Shown here one piece after another: positions 8,813 through 16,361 of a stretch of 64,000 nucleotides of DNA. The stretch covers positions 59,874 to 123,873 of the forward strand of contig NZ_CALWJK010000003.1 in the NCBI RefSeq assembly GCF_944380975.1, in the 5' to 3' direction. This DNA comes from an uncultured Agathobaculum sp. (GTDB lineage Bacteria > Bacillota > Clostridia > Oscillospirales > Butyricicoccaceae). Each line of letters opens with the position of its first letter. The stretch's first letter is position 1. Below the pieces are notes generated by a model. It saw only the letters and a list, made by a program, of their open reading frames with translations, searched no databases and was not told the DNA's origin. Both the position numbers and the translations under genes were made by a program.

Positions 8813-9859
8813 ATGCCACAGGAAAAGACAAAATCAAACGGAAAGGCGCAGCTGATTCGTGATTTGAAACAGGGAACCTTTGCTCCTCTTTATGTGATTT
8901 CCGGCGAAGAAAGCTATTTAAAGGAATACTATTTGCAGCAGCTGCGGGAGAATGTGATTGATCCGACCTTTGCAGATTTCAACAGGATCGAATTGGAAGG
9001 CAAGGGACTAACTCCCGAGCAGCTGACCGAAGCGGTGGATAGCTATCCTGCGATGTCGGAAAAAAAGCTGATTATCGTAACCGATTTCGATTTGTTCAAA
9101 CCGCCAGCCGCGTTCTCCGATGTGTTGCCTGCTTTGCTGGAAGATTTACCGGATTATGTTTGTCTTGTGTTCTACTATGATATTCTGGACGGGAAGCCGG
9201 ACAAACGAACCAAACTGTATAAGACGCTGCAAAAGGTTGCGTGCTTTGCAGAGTTTTCTCACATGGAAGAAAGGGAGCTGGTTGCATGGTTAGAACGGCG
9301 TGCCCGTGCGCTGGGCTGCGCCATTACACCGGAGGATGCTTCTTATATGATTTTTCTGTGTGGGAATTCCATGACCAATCTGGCAGGGGAGATGGAGAAA
9401 ACTTCGGCACATACCACCACCGGAGAAATTAAAAAATATAATATTGATGCGGTCTGTTCTCCTGTGCTGGATGCTGTGGTTTTTGATTTGACTGATGCAA
9501 TCACAGCAGGAAAATTTGAACGCGCAGTTTCACTGGTGGGTGATTTGATTGCACAGAAAAACAATGAAGTCATGATTTTTACCACCATCACACGCCATAT
9601 TCAGCGCTTATATGCGGCAAAGCTCTGCGCGGAAGCAAGGGCGGGAGAGAAGCAGTTGATGGACATGATTGGTTCCAAATCGCCGTATTACGCGAAACAG
9701 ATTCAAAACGCAGCGCGGCGCGTATCGTTAAAATGGCTGCGAAAAGCAGCGTCCTTATGCGCACAAACCGATACGGCACTAAAGGGCAGTGCAGTAGATC
9801 GTCAGAAGCAGATAGAATTGACGCTGTTGTCCATGGCGTCTGCGTTGAGGGAGGCCTAA
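8813..9859 (+). CDS. holA: DNA polymerase III delta subunit
   Basis: Clamp-loader subunit that opens the beta sliding clamp during replication; 348 residues, normal for the family. Near the N-terminus it has LYVISGEESYLKEYYLQQL, the usual HolA P-loop-like region, which does not bind ATP in delta. The C-terminal helical domain (residues about 220-345) follows. The start is six bases after the comEC stop and GAGTGAGG serves as ribosome site. comEC-holA is a conserved pair in Firmicutes, and holA is followed one base later by the Toprim gene, so all three are likely one transcript. Confidence 0.93.
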   Translation: MPQEKTKSNGKAQLIRDLKQGTFAPLYVISGEESYLKEYYLQQLRENVIDPTFADFNRIELEGKGLTPEQLTEAVDSYPAMSEKKLIIVTDFDLFKPPAAFSDVLPALLEDLPDYVCLVFYYDILDGKPDKRTKLYKTLQKVACFAEFSHMEERELVAWLERRARALGCAITPEDASYMIFLCGNSMTNLAGEMEKTSAHTTTGEIKKYNIDAVCSPVLDAVVFDLTDAITAGKFERAVSLVGDLIAQKNNEVMIFTTITRHIQRLYAAKLCAEARAGEKQLMDMIGSKSPYYAKQIQNAARRVSLKWLRKAASLCAQTDTALKGSAVDRQKQIELTLLSMASALREA

Positions 9860-9860
9860 T

Positions 9861-10466
9861 ATGACACGAGTTCGTGAAGCCATAGTGGTAGAAGGCCGTT
9901 ACGATGTCAATACAGTCCGTCAGGTTGTGGATACAGTTGTGCTGGAAAGCGGTGGATTCCGTATTTTTCATAATAAGGATCAGCTTCGTTTGCTGCGAAA
10001 AATTGCAGAAACACGCGGTTTGATTGTGTTGACGGACAGCGATGGGGCGGGCTTTGTCATTCGCAATTATATTAAAGGTGCATTGCCGCCCGGTAGTGTG
10101 AAGCAAGCCTATATCCCGGATATTGCGGGCAAGGAGCGACGCAAACGGCATGGCTCCAAGGAAGGTAAGCTGGGAGTTGAGGGGATGCGTCCAGCGGTCA
10201 TTTTAGATGCCTTACGTCGCGCCGGCGCAACTTTTGAGGACGAATCGAAATCATCTGCGCAGCACGAAACGCCCATCAGCAAAGCAGATTTTTTTGCATG
10301 GGGGTTATCTGGGCAAAAAGACAGTGTAAATCGTCGCGCCGCTGTCCTGAAAGCGTTGGATTTGCCGGCCCATATGACGGCCAATGCGCTGCTGGAATTT
10401 ATCAATGCGGTCAGCTCCCGAGCCGAATTGGAAAAGATCATAGATAGAATATCCACGGGGGATTGA
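9861..10466 (+). CDS. rnmV: RNase M5-like Toprim protein (DUF4093 type)
   Basis: Toprim-fold protein of 201 residues related to ribonuclease M5, which matures 5S rRNA in low-GC Gram-positives. The catalytic acidic pattern is present: VVEGRYD (Glu11) and LTDSDGAG (Asp59, Asp61). The following basic loop, GKERRKRHGSKEGKLGVEG, fits the RNase M5 family KxxIGVE region. A C-terminal extension of about 90 residues (DUF4093-like) completes the protein. In Bacillus the gene sits beside rsmA; here it follows holA after one base, so the assignment rests on motifs rather than context. Its stop codon overlaps the -35 box of the ribU promoter. Confidence 0.75.
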   Translation: MTRVREAIVVEGRYDVNTVRQVVDTVVLESGGFRIFHNKDQLRLLRKIAETRGLIVLTDSDGAGFVIRNYIKGALPPGSVKQAYIPDIAGKERRKRHGSKEGKLGVEGMRPAVILDALRRAGATFEDESKSSAQHETPISKADFFAWGLSGQKDSVNRRAAVLKALDLPAHMTANALLEFINAVSSRAELEKIIDRISTGD

Positions 10467-10491
10467 CAAGTTGCAAAGAGAAGCCTATAAT
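10463..10491 (+). promoter_or_regulatory. Consensus sigma-A promoter of the ribU riboswitch transcript
   Basis: Perfect TTGACA (10463-10468), 17-base spacer and perfect TATAAT (10486-10491). The -35 box overlaps the TGA of the preceding Toprim gene. Confidence 0.9.
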
Positions 10492-10511
10492 ATCAGTGTA
10501 AATTAAATAGT

Positions 10512-10640
10512 TCTGTTTCAGGGCGGAGTGAAAGTCTCCACCGGCAGTATACGGACAGCTTGTCCGATAGTCTGCGAGCCGCAAGGCATGATGGGTGTGA
10601 ATCCCAACCGACGGTTATAGTCCGGATGAAAGAAACAGGT
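10512..10640 (+). promoter_or_regulatory. FMN riboswitch (RFN element) controlling ribU
   Basis: All conserved blocks of the FMN aptamer are visible in order: GGGCGGAGTGAAAGTC, CCACCGGCAGT, AGTCTGCGAGCC, TGATGGGTGTGAATCCCAACCGACGGT and ATAGTCCGGATGAAAGAA. The closing P1 halves CTGTTTC and GAAACAG flank it. A terminator stem follows at 10661, so FMN binding should stop transcription before ribU. Confidence 0.97.
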
Positions 10641-10660
10641 GTATTTCGGTACGTCTGCGC

Positions 10661-10688
10661 GCCCTTGGATGATTCCAAGGGCTTTTTG
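10661..10688 (+). terminator. FMN-riboswitch regulated terminator
   Basis: Nine-base-pair stem GCCCTTGGA / TCCAAGGGC with a four-base loop, followed by TTTTTG, between the aptamer and the ribU ribosome site. Confidence 0.88.
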
Positions 10689-10730
10689 TTACCCATTCAA
10701 ACAGAACTCCTTGCAAAGGAGAAGATACCT

Positions 10731-11345
10731 ATGACGAAAACCAGCAAAATCACGTATACCGCAGTTTTTGCGGCGATCGCAACCGTTCTCATGTATTTTG
10801 AATTTCCGATTCCGTTCATGCCGCCATTCCTCAAGGTTGACTTGTCTGGCGCTGTAGTATTGATCGGCGCATTTATTTTTGGAATCGGTCCGGCCATTAC
10901 CATGATCGGGATCAAAGATTTGATTCATTTGACGCAAACCCAAACCGCAGGTTCTGGTGAATTGGCTGATTTTTTGATGCTGTCGACACTGGTTATCATT
11001 GCCGTACTGATTTACCGCGCACATAAGACCAGAAAAATGGCAGTTGTCGGTTGTTTATGTGGCTCTGTTGCTATGGCAGGCATGGGCATGCTGACGAACT
11101 ATTTCTTGATTATCCCGTTCTATGTCAATGGAATGGGATGGAATTTGGATGCTATTTTTGATATGTGCCGAGCGGTCAATCCTGCAATTAACGGCATGGC
11201 GGCATATCTTTTCTTAGGTATTTTGCCGTTTAACCTGATTAAAGGTGTGATTTTGACCATCATCACTATGGTTGCCTATAAGAAACTGAGTGTTTTCATC
11301 AAATCGAAGCAGATCGCAATTCATACACGGCAAAAAGCGAATTAA
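10731..11345 (+). CDS. ribU: Riboflavin ECF transporter substrate-binding subunit
   Basis: S component of an energy-coupling-factor importer for riboflavin; 204 residues with about six membrane segments. The conserved TAVFAAIATVLMYFEFPIPF start and FLKVDLSGAVVLIGAFIFG region match RibU. The reading frame continues upstream through the riboswitch, but ATG 10731 is chosen because AAAGGAG (10715-10721) precedes it and the protein then begins like the family. The ECF ATPases and T subunit are not in the window and are expected to be shared from elsewhere. Regulation is by the FMN riboswitch directly upstream. Confidence 0.95.
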   Translation: MTKTSKITYTAVFAAIATVLMYFEFPIPFMPPFLKVDLSGAVVLIGAFIFGIGPAITMIGIKDLIHLTQTQTAGSGELADFLMLSTLVIIAVLIYRAHKTRKMAVVGCLCGSVAMAGMGMLTNYFLIIPFYVNGMGWNLDAIFDMCRAVNPAINGMAAYLFLGILPFNLIKGVILTIITMVAYKKLSVFIKSKQIAIHTRQKAN

Positions 11346-11359
11346 CAACTGAAAAATGG

Positions 11360-11394
11360 GGGACATGGACGGGCAAACGTCTATGTCCCTTTGT
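11360..11394 (+). terminator. Probable terminator of ribU
   Basis: Twelve-base-pair stem GGGACATGGACG / CGTCTATGTCCC with a six-base loop, 15 bases after the stop. The T tract (TTTGTT) is weak. Confidence 0.6.
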
Positions 11395-11409
11395 TAATAG
11401 GAGGTCATA

Positions 11410-12264
11410 ATGGATAAGAGAAAGAAATGGATTCATGCATTGTTGCTTTGTGCGGTTGGCATTGGTATCGCCGGTTTACAATGTGGCTTAGTGACACGAT
11501 ACTATACGTTGGAAACAGATAAGATAAAAGAGGAGCAAGGGATGCGTCTTTTAATGTTATCTGATTTACATAGCTGTATTTATGGAGAAAACCAGTGTCA
11601 GCTTATGAGCCGGATTATACGCGAACAGCCGGATTGCATCTTTCTATGTGGCGATATCGTAGATGATAAAACACCACGTGATGGTGCGAAACAATTATTG
11701 CAGCAAATCACGAAAATCGCACCGTGCTATTATGTTTCGGGAAACCATGAGTTTTGGAGCGGTCAAGCCGATGAGATATTTGATATGATAGAGACATATG
11801 GTGTTCAAGTGCTGCGGAATGAACAGGAAATCGTGACCATAAATGATATCAGCTTTACATTATGTGGTGTCGATGATCCTGCTGCAACCGGGACACGACG
11901 GGCTGGTTCGTATGGAGAAGCGGAAGCCTATCAGCAGACGTTAGCACAGTTCCAAAGCTTGGGTGCAGAACAATTATGTGTATTGTTGGCGCACCGGCCA
12001 GAGTATATTGATGAGTATGCGAAGTATCCATTTGATTTAGTTTTATGCGGCCATGCGCATGGCGGCCAATGGCGTATTCCGTATCTGCTAAATGGTTTGA
12101 TTGCGCCGAATCAGGGATTGTTTCCGAAGTACGCTGGCGGCCAATATGTCTATGATGGTATGACCGAAATTGTCGGTCGAGGTTTGGCGCGTGACTGGAA
12201 ACCGCGTATTTTCAATCCACCGGAAATTGTGGTTGTTGATGTAGTTGGAACAGGGAAAGCATAG
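11410..12264 (+). CDS. Membrane-anchored metallophosphoesterase (YkuE-like)
   Basis: Predicted two-metal phosphohydrolase of 284 residues, held in the membrane by one N-terminal helix (residues about 7-29) with the catalytic domain outside. Calcineurin-type motifs are in order: LSDLHS (Asp52, His54), CGDIVDD (Asp82), GNHEF (Asn112, His113), LLAHRPE and CGHAHGGQ. This matches the YkuE/YaeI group, thought to act on lipid or nucleotide phosphates. TAGGAGG precedes the ATG. It has no close partner: ribU before it ends in a terminator and the next operon runs the other way. The true substrate is unknown. Confidence 0.88.
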   Translation: MDKRKKWIHALLLCAVGIGIAGLQCGLVTRYYTLETDKIKEEQGMRLLMLSDLHSCIYGENQCQLMSRIIREQPDCIFLCGDIVDDKTPRDGAKQLLQQITKIAPCYYVSGNHEFWSGQADEIFDMIETYGVQVLRNEQEIVTINDISFTLCGVDDPAATGTRRAGSYGEAEAYQQTLAQFQSLGAEQLCVLLAHRPEYIDEYAKYPFDLVLCGHAHGGQWRIPYLLNGLIAPNQGLFPKYAGGQYVYDGMTEIVGRGLARDWKPRIFNPPEIVVVDVVGTGKA

Positions 12265-12296
12265 CACCATAGCACATCTGAAAAATTGAAATATAT

Positions 12297-12326
12297 AATT
12301 ATACAAAAGAAAAGTTTTGTATAATT
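12297..12326. repeat. Perfect 12-bp AT-rich inverted repeat
   Basis: AATTATACAAAA and TTTTGTATAATT are separated by GAAAAG, between the phosphoesterase and the convergent 483-residue protein. Each arm contains TATAAT reading outward. It could be a weak bidirectional stem-loop or a protein site; it lacks a GC-rich terminator stem. Confidence 0.6.
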
Positions 12327-12355
12327 GAGGGTGGAAAAATTGAACGCAAGCTATT

Positions 12356-12400
12356 GCAACAGCCGGATACGCTGGTTCATCCAACGCATCCGGCTGTTGC
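12356..12400 (-). terminator. Long hairpin at end of the ABC operon
   Basis: GCAACAGCCGGAT pairs perfectly with ATCCGGCTGTTGC (13 bp), with further pairing inside. It abuts the stop codon at 12401. The T tract is poor on both strands, so termination strength is uncertain. Confidence 0.55.
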
Positions 12401-13852
12401 TTATTTCCATGTCACTTCAATTGGATTTTGATCCACTAACCGCACGATTTCATTCGAATTATAGCTATCCGTAAGCACATTACGCAAACTGCTTTGGTAT
12501 TGTGCCAAAAATACCAATCCGGTGTTATCAAAAATTACCGTATTAAAGCATGGCGCATACCTGAATCCTGTGGTTTGGTCGATATTTTCATAGGCAACGG
12601 CTAATTTCCCATTATTATAGGCAATTGCATTGCTATCCCTGTGCCACGACAGATATTCTAAATTCAACGTGTTTGGCGTCTGCATATCAATACGGAATGT
12701 ACCATCGCCATTGGGCAGCAACACCGTCGCGGTTTGGTCAATAACAGTGACGATAAAATCATCATTTTCTAACAGATTGTACCACGCACCATCATCCGTC
12801 TGTGTTGATTGAATTTTCAGACGCTGTATTTGTTGCATGGTATCCATTTCTATAATTGTTAAAAAATAGTCATTCTTGTGCCGCGTATACAACAGCAACG
12901 TTCCATCGTCTTCCCACTGGCTTAATTGTAGAAATTCCTCTGTGGTGTCAATTGGAAATACCATTCTCAGGCTGTCCAGATGCAAGCATCCATTTTCTGC
13001 AATTTCTATTCCTCCACCCTTGAGGGTCTTTACGACACCTGCCGCATAGTCCAACGCATATATGCCATATCCTCCCGGAATCAGGCTGGTATCTACCGTG
13101 TTCCCTTTTAAAGTGTGGTTATTAAATGTGAAGTAGCAGGTTTGTGGTGTAACAACACTTTGCGTATCCAGATAGAATTGATCCCCTTCTTCATTGCCAG
13201 AGCTGCTGGTAGCGAGAGATCCGTCGCGACTTTTTGTCAGCGAAATGGTAATCCGTTCCGTTGGCAGGACAGGAATGCGAAAAAATTCCTGTAACTTATT
13301 CCACATCGCAAGGCTGTCACTCTGACTAGGACCATACGTCCAAATGCCAAAATCGTGATTGATTCCTTCTAAACTAATAAAACCTTCCAGTGGATAATAT
13401 TCGCAATAATCTGCAACCATGATGGTTTTTTCTACTTCTTTATCGGTAGCTGCGCTGTCATACAACTCCTGATAAACACGCTCTAATCCAGTTTGCCGAT
13501 ACTTTGGCGTATCCAGAAAACTGCTGCCGCTGGATTGAACAGCTGAATAAATCTCAACGCCTTGATGGGACTGGTCATATGACTGCTCTTGTTCGGTGTT
13601 GAAAAAATGGTACTCTGTTTGTGTATGCGGTGCACCAGCTTGCAGTTTTATCGTGCTGTCCCAGAAAAGGTGATTGCCATAGGTTGCGTGTGTCTGCATG
13701 GACAGCCCATCCGCAACCGCTGGATCGCCTAAAAGTATGGTCTGGGTAAATCGCACTTGATCGTGCGCAGCATACACTGTTTGAGCACACCAACCGACTG
13801 CTGCGACTCCGAATACTAACAGTGCAGCTATAAACCCCAATGCTTTGCGCAT
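12401..13852 (-). CDS. Signal-anchored extracytoplasmic protein of the ABC operon
   Basis: I do not recognise a named family. The 483-residue protein has an N-terminal hydrophobic segment (MRKALGFIAALLVFGVAAVGW, then CAQTVYAAH) that could be a signal peptide or anchor, and the rest is soluble with repeated beta-strand-like stretches and few charged clusters, resembling a beta-propeller-like sensor. It is the last gene of the GntR-permease-permease-ATPase run, starting three bases after the ATPase stop, with GGGGAGGGG as ribosome site. A large extracellular partner is a known feature of Ytr/Bcr-like ABC systems in Firmicutes, so a role in sensing or handling a cell-wall-active compound is a guess. 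Confidence 0.7.
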   Translation of the reverse strand: MRKALGFIAALLVFGVAAVGWCAQTVYAAHDQVRFTQTILLGDPAVADGLSMQTHATYGNHLFWDSTIKLQAGAPHTQTEYHFFNTEQEQSYDQSHQGVEIYSAVQSSGSSFLDTPKYRQTGLERVYQELYDSAATDKEVEKTIMVADYCEYYPLEGFISLEGINHDFGIWTYGPSQSDSLAMWNKLQEFFRIPVLPTERITISLTKSRDGSLATSSSGNEEGDQFYLDTQSVVTPQTCYFTFNNHTLKGNTVDTSLIPGGYGIYALDYAAGVVKTLKGGGIEIAENGCLHLDSLRMVFPIDTTEEFLQLSQWEDDGTLLLYTRHKNDYFLTIIEMDTMQQIQRLKIQSTQTDDGAWYNLLENDDFIVTVIDQTATVLLPNGDGTFRIDMQTPNTLNLEYLSWHRDSNAIAYNNGKLAVAYENIDQTTGFRYAPCFNTVIFDNTGLVFLAQYQSSLRNVLTDSYNSNEIVRLVDQNPIEVTWK

Positions 13853-13855
13853 GCA

Positions 13856-14608
13856 CTACCCCTCCCCGCCCGTGATATCATCCAGCGCGCGGCTGACACG
13901 GTCGGCACTGTAGTGGTAGGTCTGTTTGATGTATGTCATCAAACTAGTACCATTGTCCTCGAGTTCCGAGGCCGCTACATCGCCAACAATTTGTCCTTGG
14001 CGAATCAGTACCGCGCGGCTGATAAAGTTAGAGACTTCCTCAATCAGATGCGTGGACAAGATAATGGTTTCATGTGGTTCAAGAATACCAAGTAATACTT
14101 TATAAAAGTCTTCGCGGTTAAATACGTCATTTCCTGCGAATGGCTCATCCATCAGAATATAATCTGCACCTTGACACAGTGCAAGGATTACCTCAAACTG
14201 ATTTTTTTGCCCAGTCGAAAAGCCGTGCAATGCTTTATGCATAGGAAGCTCAAAAAAATCCATCAGTCCGGCAAAACGCTTATCAATGAATCGAGGAAAA
14301 TGCTCCTTATAGAACTGTCGATGCGCTTCTGCTGAAAGGTTCGGAAAAAAAGAGTGCTCACTTGTTGCAAATGACAATCGTTCGATGTTATTATGTGTAA
14401 TCGGTGCCCCGTCCAGCGTAATAGAACCGTCATAACGTAAAAATCCAAGGATACATTTCATGAGCGTTGTTTTGCCTGCACCGTTTTCACCGAACAGACC
14501 GACAATCTCACCTGAGCCGAACGACAAATCAACCTGCTGCAATGCTTGTTTGCCGCGCAGACGTTGACTCAGCGAATAGCTTTTGCTTACGTTCTTGATT
14601 TCCAGCAT
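13856..14608 (-). CDS. ABC transporter ATPase (YtrB/BcrA-like)
   Basis: Cytoplasmic ATPase of about 250 residues. Walker A is LFGENGAGKTTLMK, the Q-loop follows, the signature is the slightly altered GFSTGQKNQ, Walker B is YILMDEPFAGND and the H-loop ILSTHLIEE. It belongs with the antibiotic or lantibiotic-type exporters (BcrA, YtrB, YhcH). ATG 14608 is preferred to the GTG three bases earlier, because AGGGGG is better spaced. It lies between the two membrane genes and the extracytoplasmic protein, in one operon with its GntR regulator. Confidence 0.9.
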   Translation of the reverse strand: MLEIKNVSKSYSLSQRLRGKQALQQVDLSFGSGEIVGLFGENGAGKTTLMKCILGFLRYDGSITLDGAPITHNNIERLSFATSEHSFFPNLSAEAHRQFYKEHFPRFIDKRFAGLMDFFELPMHKALHGFSTGQKNQFEVILALCQGADYILMDEPFAGNDVFNREDFYKVLLGILEPHETIILSTHLIEEVSNFISRAVLIRQGQIVGDVAASELEDNGTSLMTYIKQTYHYSADRVSRALDDITGGEG

Positions 14609-14623
14609 CACAAATCCCCCTCT

Positions 14624-15100
14624 CTACCATGTCGGCAAGCACTGTGGCGGTGTAACAATATAGTACACTGCTAAAAACAGCAGCTTTAATAGAAATGCTG
14701 TGAGCAAGCTGATGAGTGCACCGATCAGCGGCAGTGTAAAATCACGTCGCATCAGCTCCCAGCGCTGCGGCAGGCGGCGCATCAAATAGATACTTTTGCT
14801 TCCCATGTAGTAACTCAAATGATGAGATACGGCTGCGAATAGTGAACAGAGCGCCACAATGTAAAAAAGCGATAGTGATTGCCCCAGCAGGATATCAAAA
14901 GGCAGCATCATAGCATCGGATCGCAGCACGCGATCGCCACCGACCCGATCAAACAAAAAGTCATATGCGCTACGCAGACTGACGCCATAAATCAGCACGG
15001 CAATGCACGTCGCCGCAGCTAGTCCAAGCCCCAATCGCCTGGCTTCTTCTTTGATCTGGGTGCCCGGTGGCGCGAATCTGGAAAGGTCAATCATTTTCAT
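14624..15100 (-). CDS. ABC transporter membrane protein, small
   Basis: Hydrophobic protein of 158 residues with about three or four membrane spans (near residues 25-45, 70-95 and 125-150). It overlaps the end of the previous permease gene by 14 bases and has GGAGGAGG before its ATG, so translation is coupled. It is short for a complete permease and probably pairs with the 241-residue protein to form the channel driven by the adjacent ATPase. No named family was recognised. Confidence 0.7.
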   Translation of the reverse strand: MKMIDLSRFAPPGTQIKEEARRLGLGLAAATCIAVLIYGVSLRSAYDFLFDRVGGDRVLRSDAMMLPFDILLGQSLSLFYIVALCSLFAAVSHHLSYYMGSKSIYLMRRLPQRWELMRRDFTLPLIGALISLLTAFLLKLLFLAVYYIVTPPQCLPTW

Positions 15101-15812
15101 CGCTCGTTACCTCCTCCGCATTGAACCACACATCCCACAATGAGTAAAGAATCACAGCCAAATGAAACAAACACAACATTACGTCTGATGCTAGACTACC
15201 AAGCGGTCGCACAAAGTAAAACAACATAGCGACAACCGTCAGGGAAAGCGGTGCATTGTTGCGTATATTTCTGCCATAGCGTTTTCGCACCACTGCTCCA
15301 GCCGTTACAAAAGCCAGCGAAGCGAATGCGAAAAACAAATAGATCCATCGGCTGACTGATTCGAGTGGTAAAACACTGTGCAAAAATGGATTTCGGTAAA
15401 ATGCAAGAAATAAAGCCTGATTTGACAGCCCGGAGGCAACTTTCTGTGTAAGAAAATATCGACAAAGCGCGGTAAGTACAACAATTTCAGCCATCCATAG
15501 AATCATGAGGCATAAAAAGCAGGATAAGACATGCCACAGGAAAACTGTGCGTTCTGAAATGCGCAGCCGGCGCAATGTATAGCCGCCGCCATTCATACGG
15601 TACAAAAAGGCAACTAAAAAAATGATTCCACCAATAAATGCCCCCTTGAAATAATCAGGTTGCATCGCAGTTTCCAAAGCGGCTGCACCACGTTGCAACT
15701 CCCATAGGAACAGTCCGGTTTGGATACCGGCCACAAGTATGACTGTGCAGAGTAGCGGTGTAATGGAACTGCGTATATACAGCATTAGCACAGAAAGATG
15801 TTTTTTCCCCAT
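15087..15812 (-). CDS. ABC transporter membrane protein
   Basis: Integral membrane protein of 241 residues with about six hydrophobic spans. It is the second gene of the GntR-controlled operon, with GGGGAGG before its ATG and 15 bases after the regulator. Sequence outside the spans is not diagnostic, but the position between a YtrA-type regulator and a BcrA-like ATPase marks it as the permease. Its 3' end overlaps the start of the next membrane gene by 14 bases. Confidence 0.75.
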   Translation of the reverse strand: MGKKHLSVLMLYIRSSITPLLCTVILVAGIQTGLFLWELQRGAAALETAMQPDYFKGAFIGGIIFLVAFLYRMNGGGYTLRRLRISERTVFLWHVLSCFLCLMILWMAEIVVLTALCRYFLTQKVASGLSNQALFLAFYRNPFLHSVLPLESVSRWIYLFFAFASLAFVTAGAVVRKRYGRNIRNNAPLSLTVVAMLFYFVRPLGSLASDVMLCLFHLAVILYSLWDVWFNAEEVTSDEND

Positions 15813-15827
15813 ATGTTCATCCTCCCC

Positions 15828-16199
15828 TCAATCCCAATAGTGTTCTATCAAGCGAAATGCCTCTGACTGAGACAGCCCCATCTGCTTCATCGATTGCACT
15901 ACACTTTTCACATCACTTTCCAACAGCTCTGCGCGAATTTGCGCGATTTTATCTGTATCAAGTACCATATAGCTTTTGGCACCAGTATGGGAGCAGATCA
16001 GTTGTTCTTCTTCCAGCTGCCGATATGCCTTTTGCACTGTATTCGGATTCACTCCCAATAGCGCGCTTAACGTGCGGCGTGACGGCAGTTCATCACCATC
16101 ATGATATTCTCCGGCAACAATGCCACGTTTAAGATACAGAAGGATTTGCTGATAAATTGGTATTCCCTCTTCCATATGAAAACCATTAAATGAAATCAA
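15828..16199 (-). CDS. GntR family regulator, YtrA type
   Basis: Repressor of 123 residues: a winged helix (GEYHDGDELPSRRTLSALLGV, then NPNTVQKAYRQLEEE) followed by a short helical tail, without the large effector domain of other GntR branches. That size and tail define the YtrA branch, which usually autoregulates an ABC exporter operon and responds to wall-active antibiotics. It is the first gene of the operon and a long inverted repeat covers its own promoter, which fits autoregulation. Confidence 0.92.
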   Translation of the reverse strand: MISFNGFHMEEGIPIYQQILLYLKRGIVAGEYHDGDELPSRRTLSALLGVNPNTVQKAYRQLEEEQLICSHTGAKSYMVLDTDKIAQIRAELLESDVKSVVQSMKQMGLSQSEAFRLIEHYWD

Positions 16200-16227
16200 C
16201 CAAGATCAGCCTACCTTCCTCTAAACT

Positions 16228-16276
16228 GTATCATATATATAATACACTTTCTGTAACTGTATTATATCTATGATAC
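16228..16276 (-). promoter_or_regulatory. Operator inverted repeat of the YtrA-type regulator
   Basis: Left arm GTATCATATATATAATACA (16228-16246) and right arm (16258-16276) are reverse complements at 18 of 19 positions, with an 11-base spacer. The right arm covers the -10 box and the left arm lies downstream of the start site. The arrangement fits two regulator sites blocking initiation. Confidence 0.8.
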
Positions 16277-16289
16277 GGTTTTGCGTCAA
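16261..16289 (-). promoter_or_regulatory. Promoter of the GntR-ABC operon
   Basis: On the minus strand TTGACG (16289-16284), a 17-base spacer and TATAAT (16266-16261). The -10 is inside the inverted-repeat operator. Confidence 0.85.
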
Positions 16290-16324
16290 TAGACTGAAGC
16301 CGAGATTCTCCTCGAAACGCATAG

Positions 16325-16361
16325 AAAAACACCTGACAGAATTGTTGATTCTGTCAGGTGT
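16325..16361 (-). terminator. Terminator of lspA-rluD-HAD transcript
   Basis: Fourteen-base-pair stem ACACCTGACAGAAT / ATTCTGTCAGGTGT around a five-base loop; on the minus strand it ends in TTTTCT. It overlaps the TGA of the HAD gene. Confidence 0.85.

Noticed and set aside
10560-10730. Upstream extension of the ribU frame
   Set aside because: It lies in the FMN aptamer and terminator; the ATG at 10731 has its own ribosome site.
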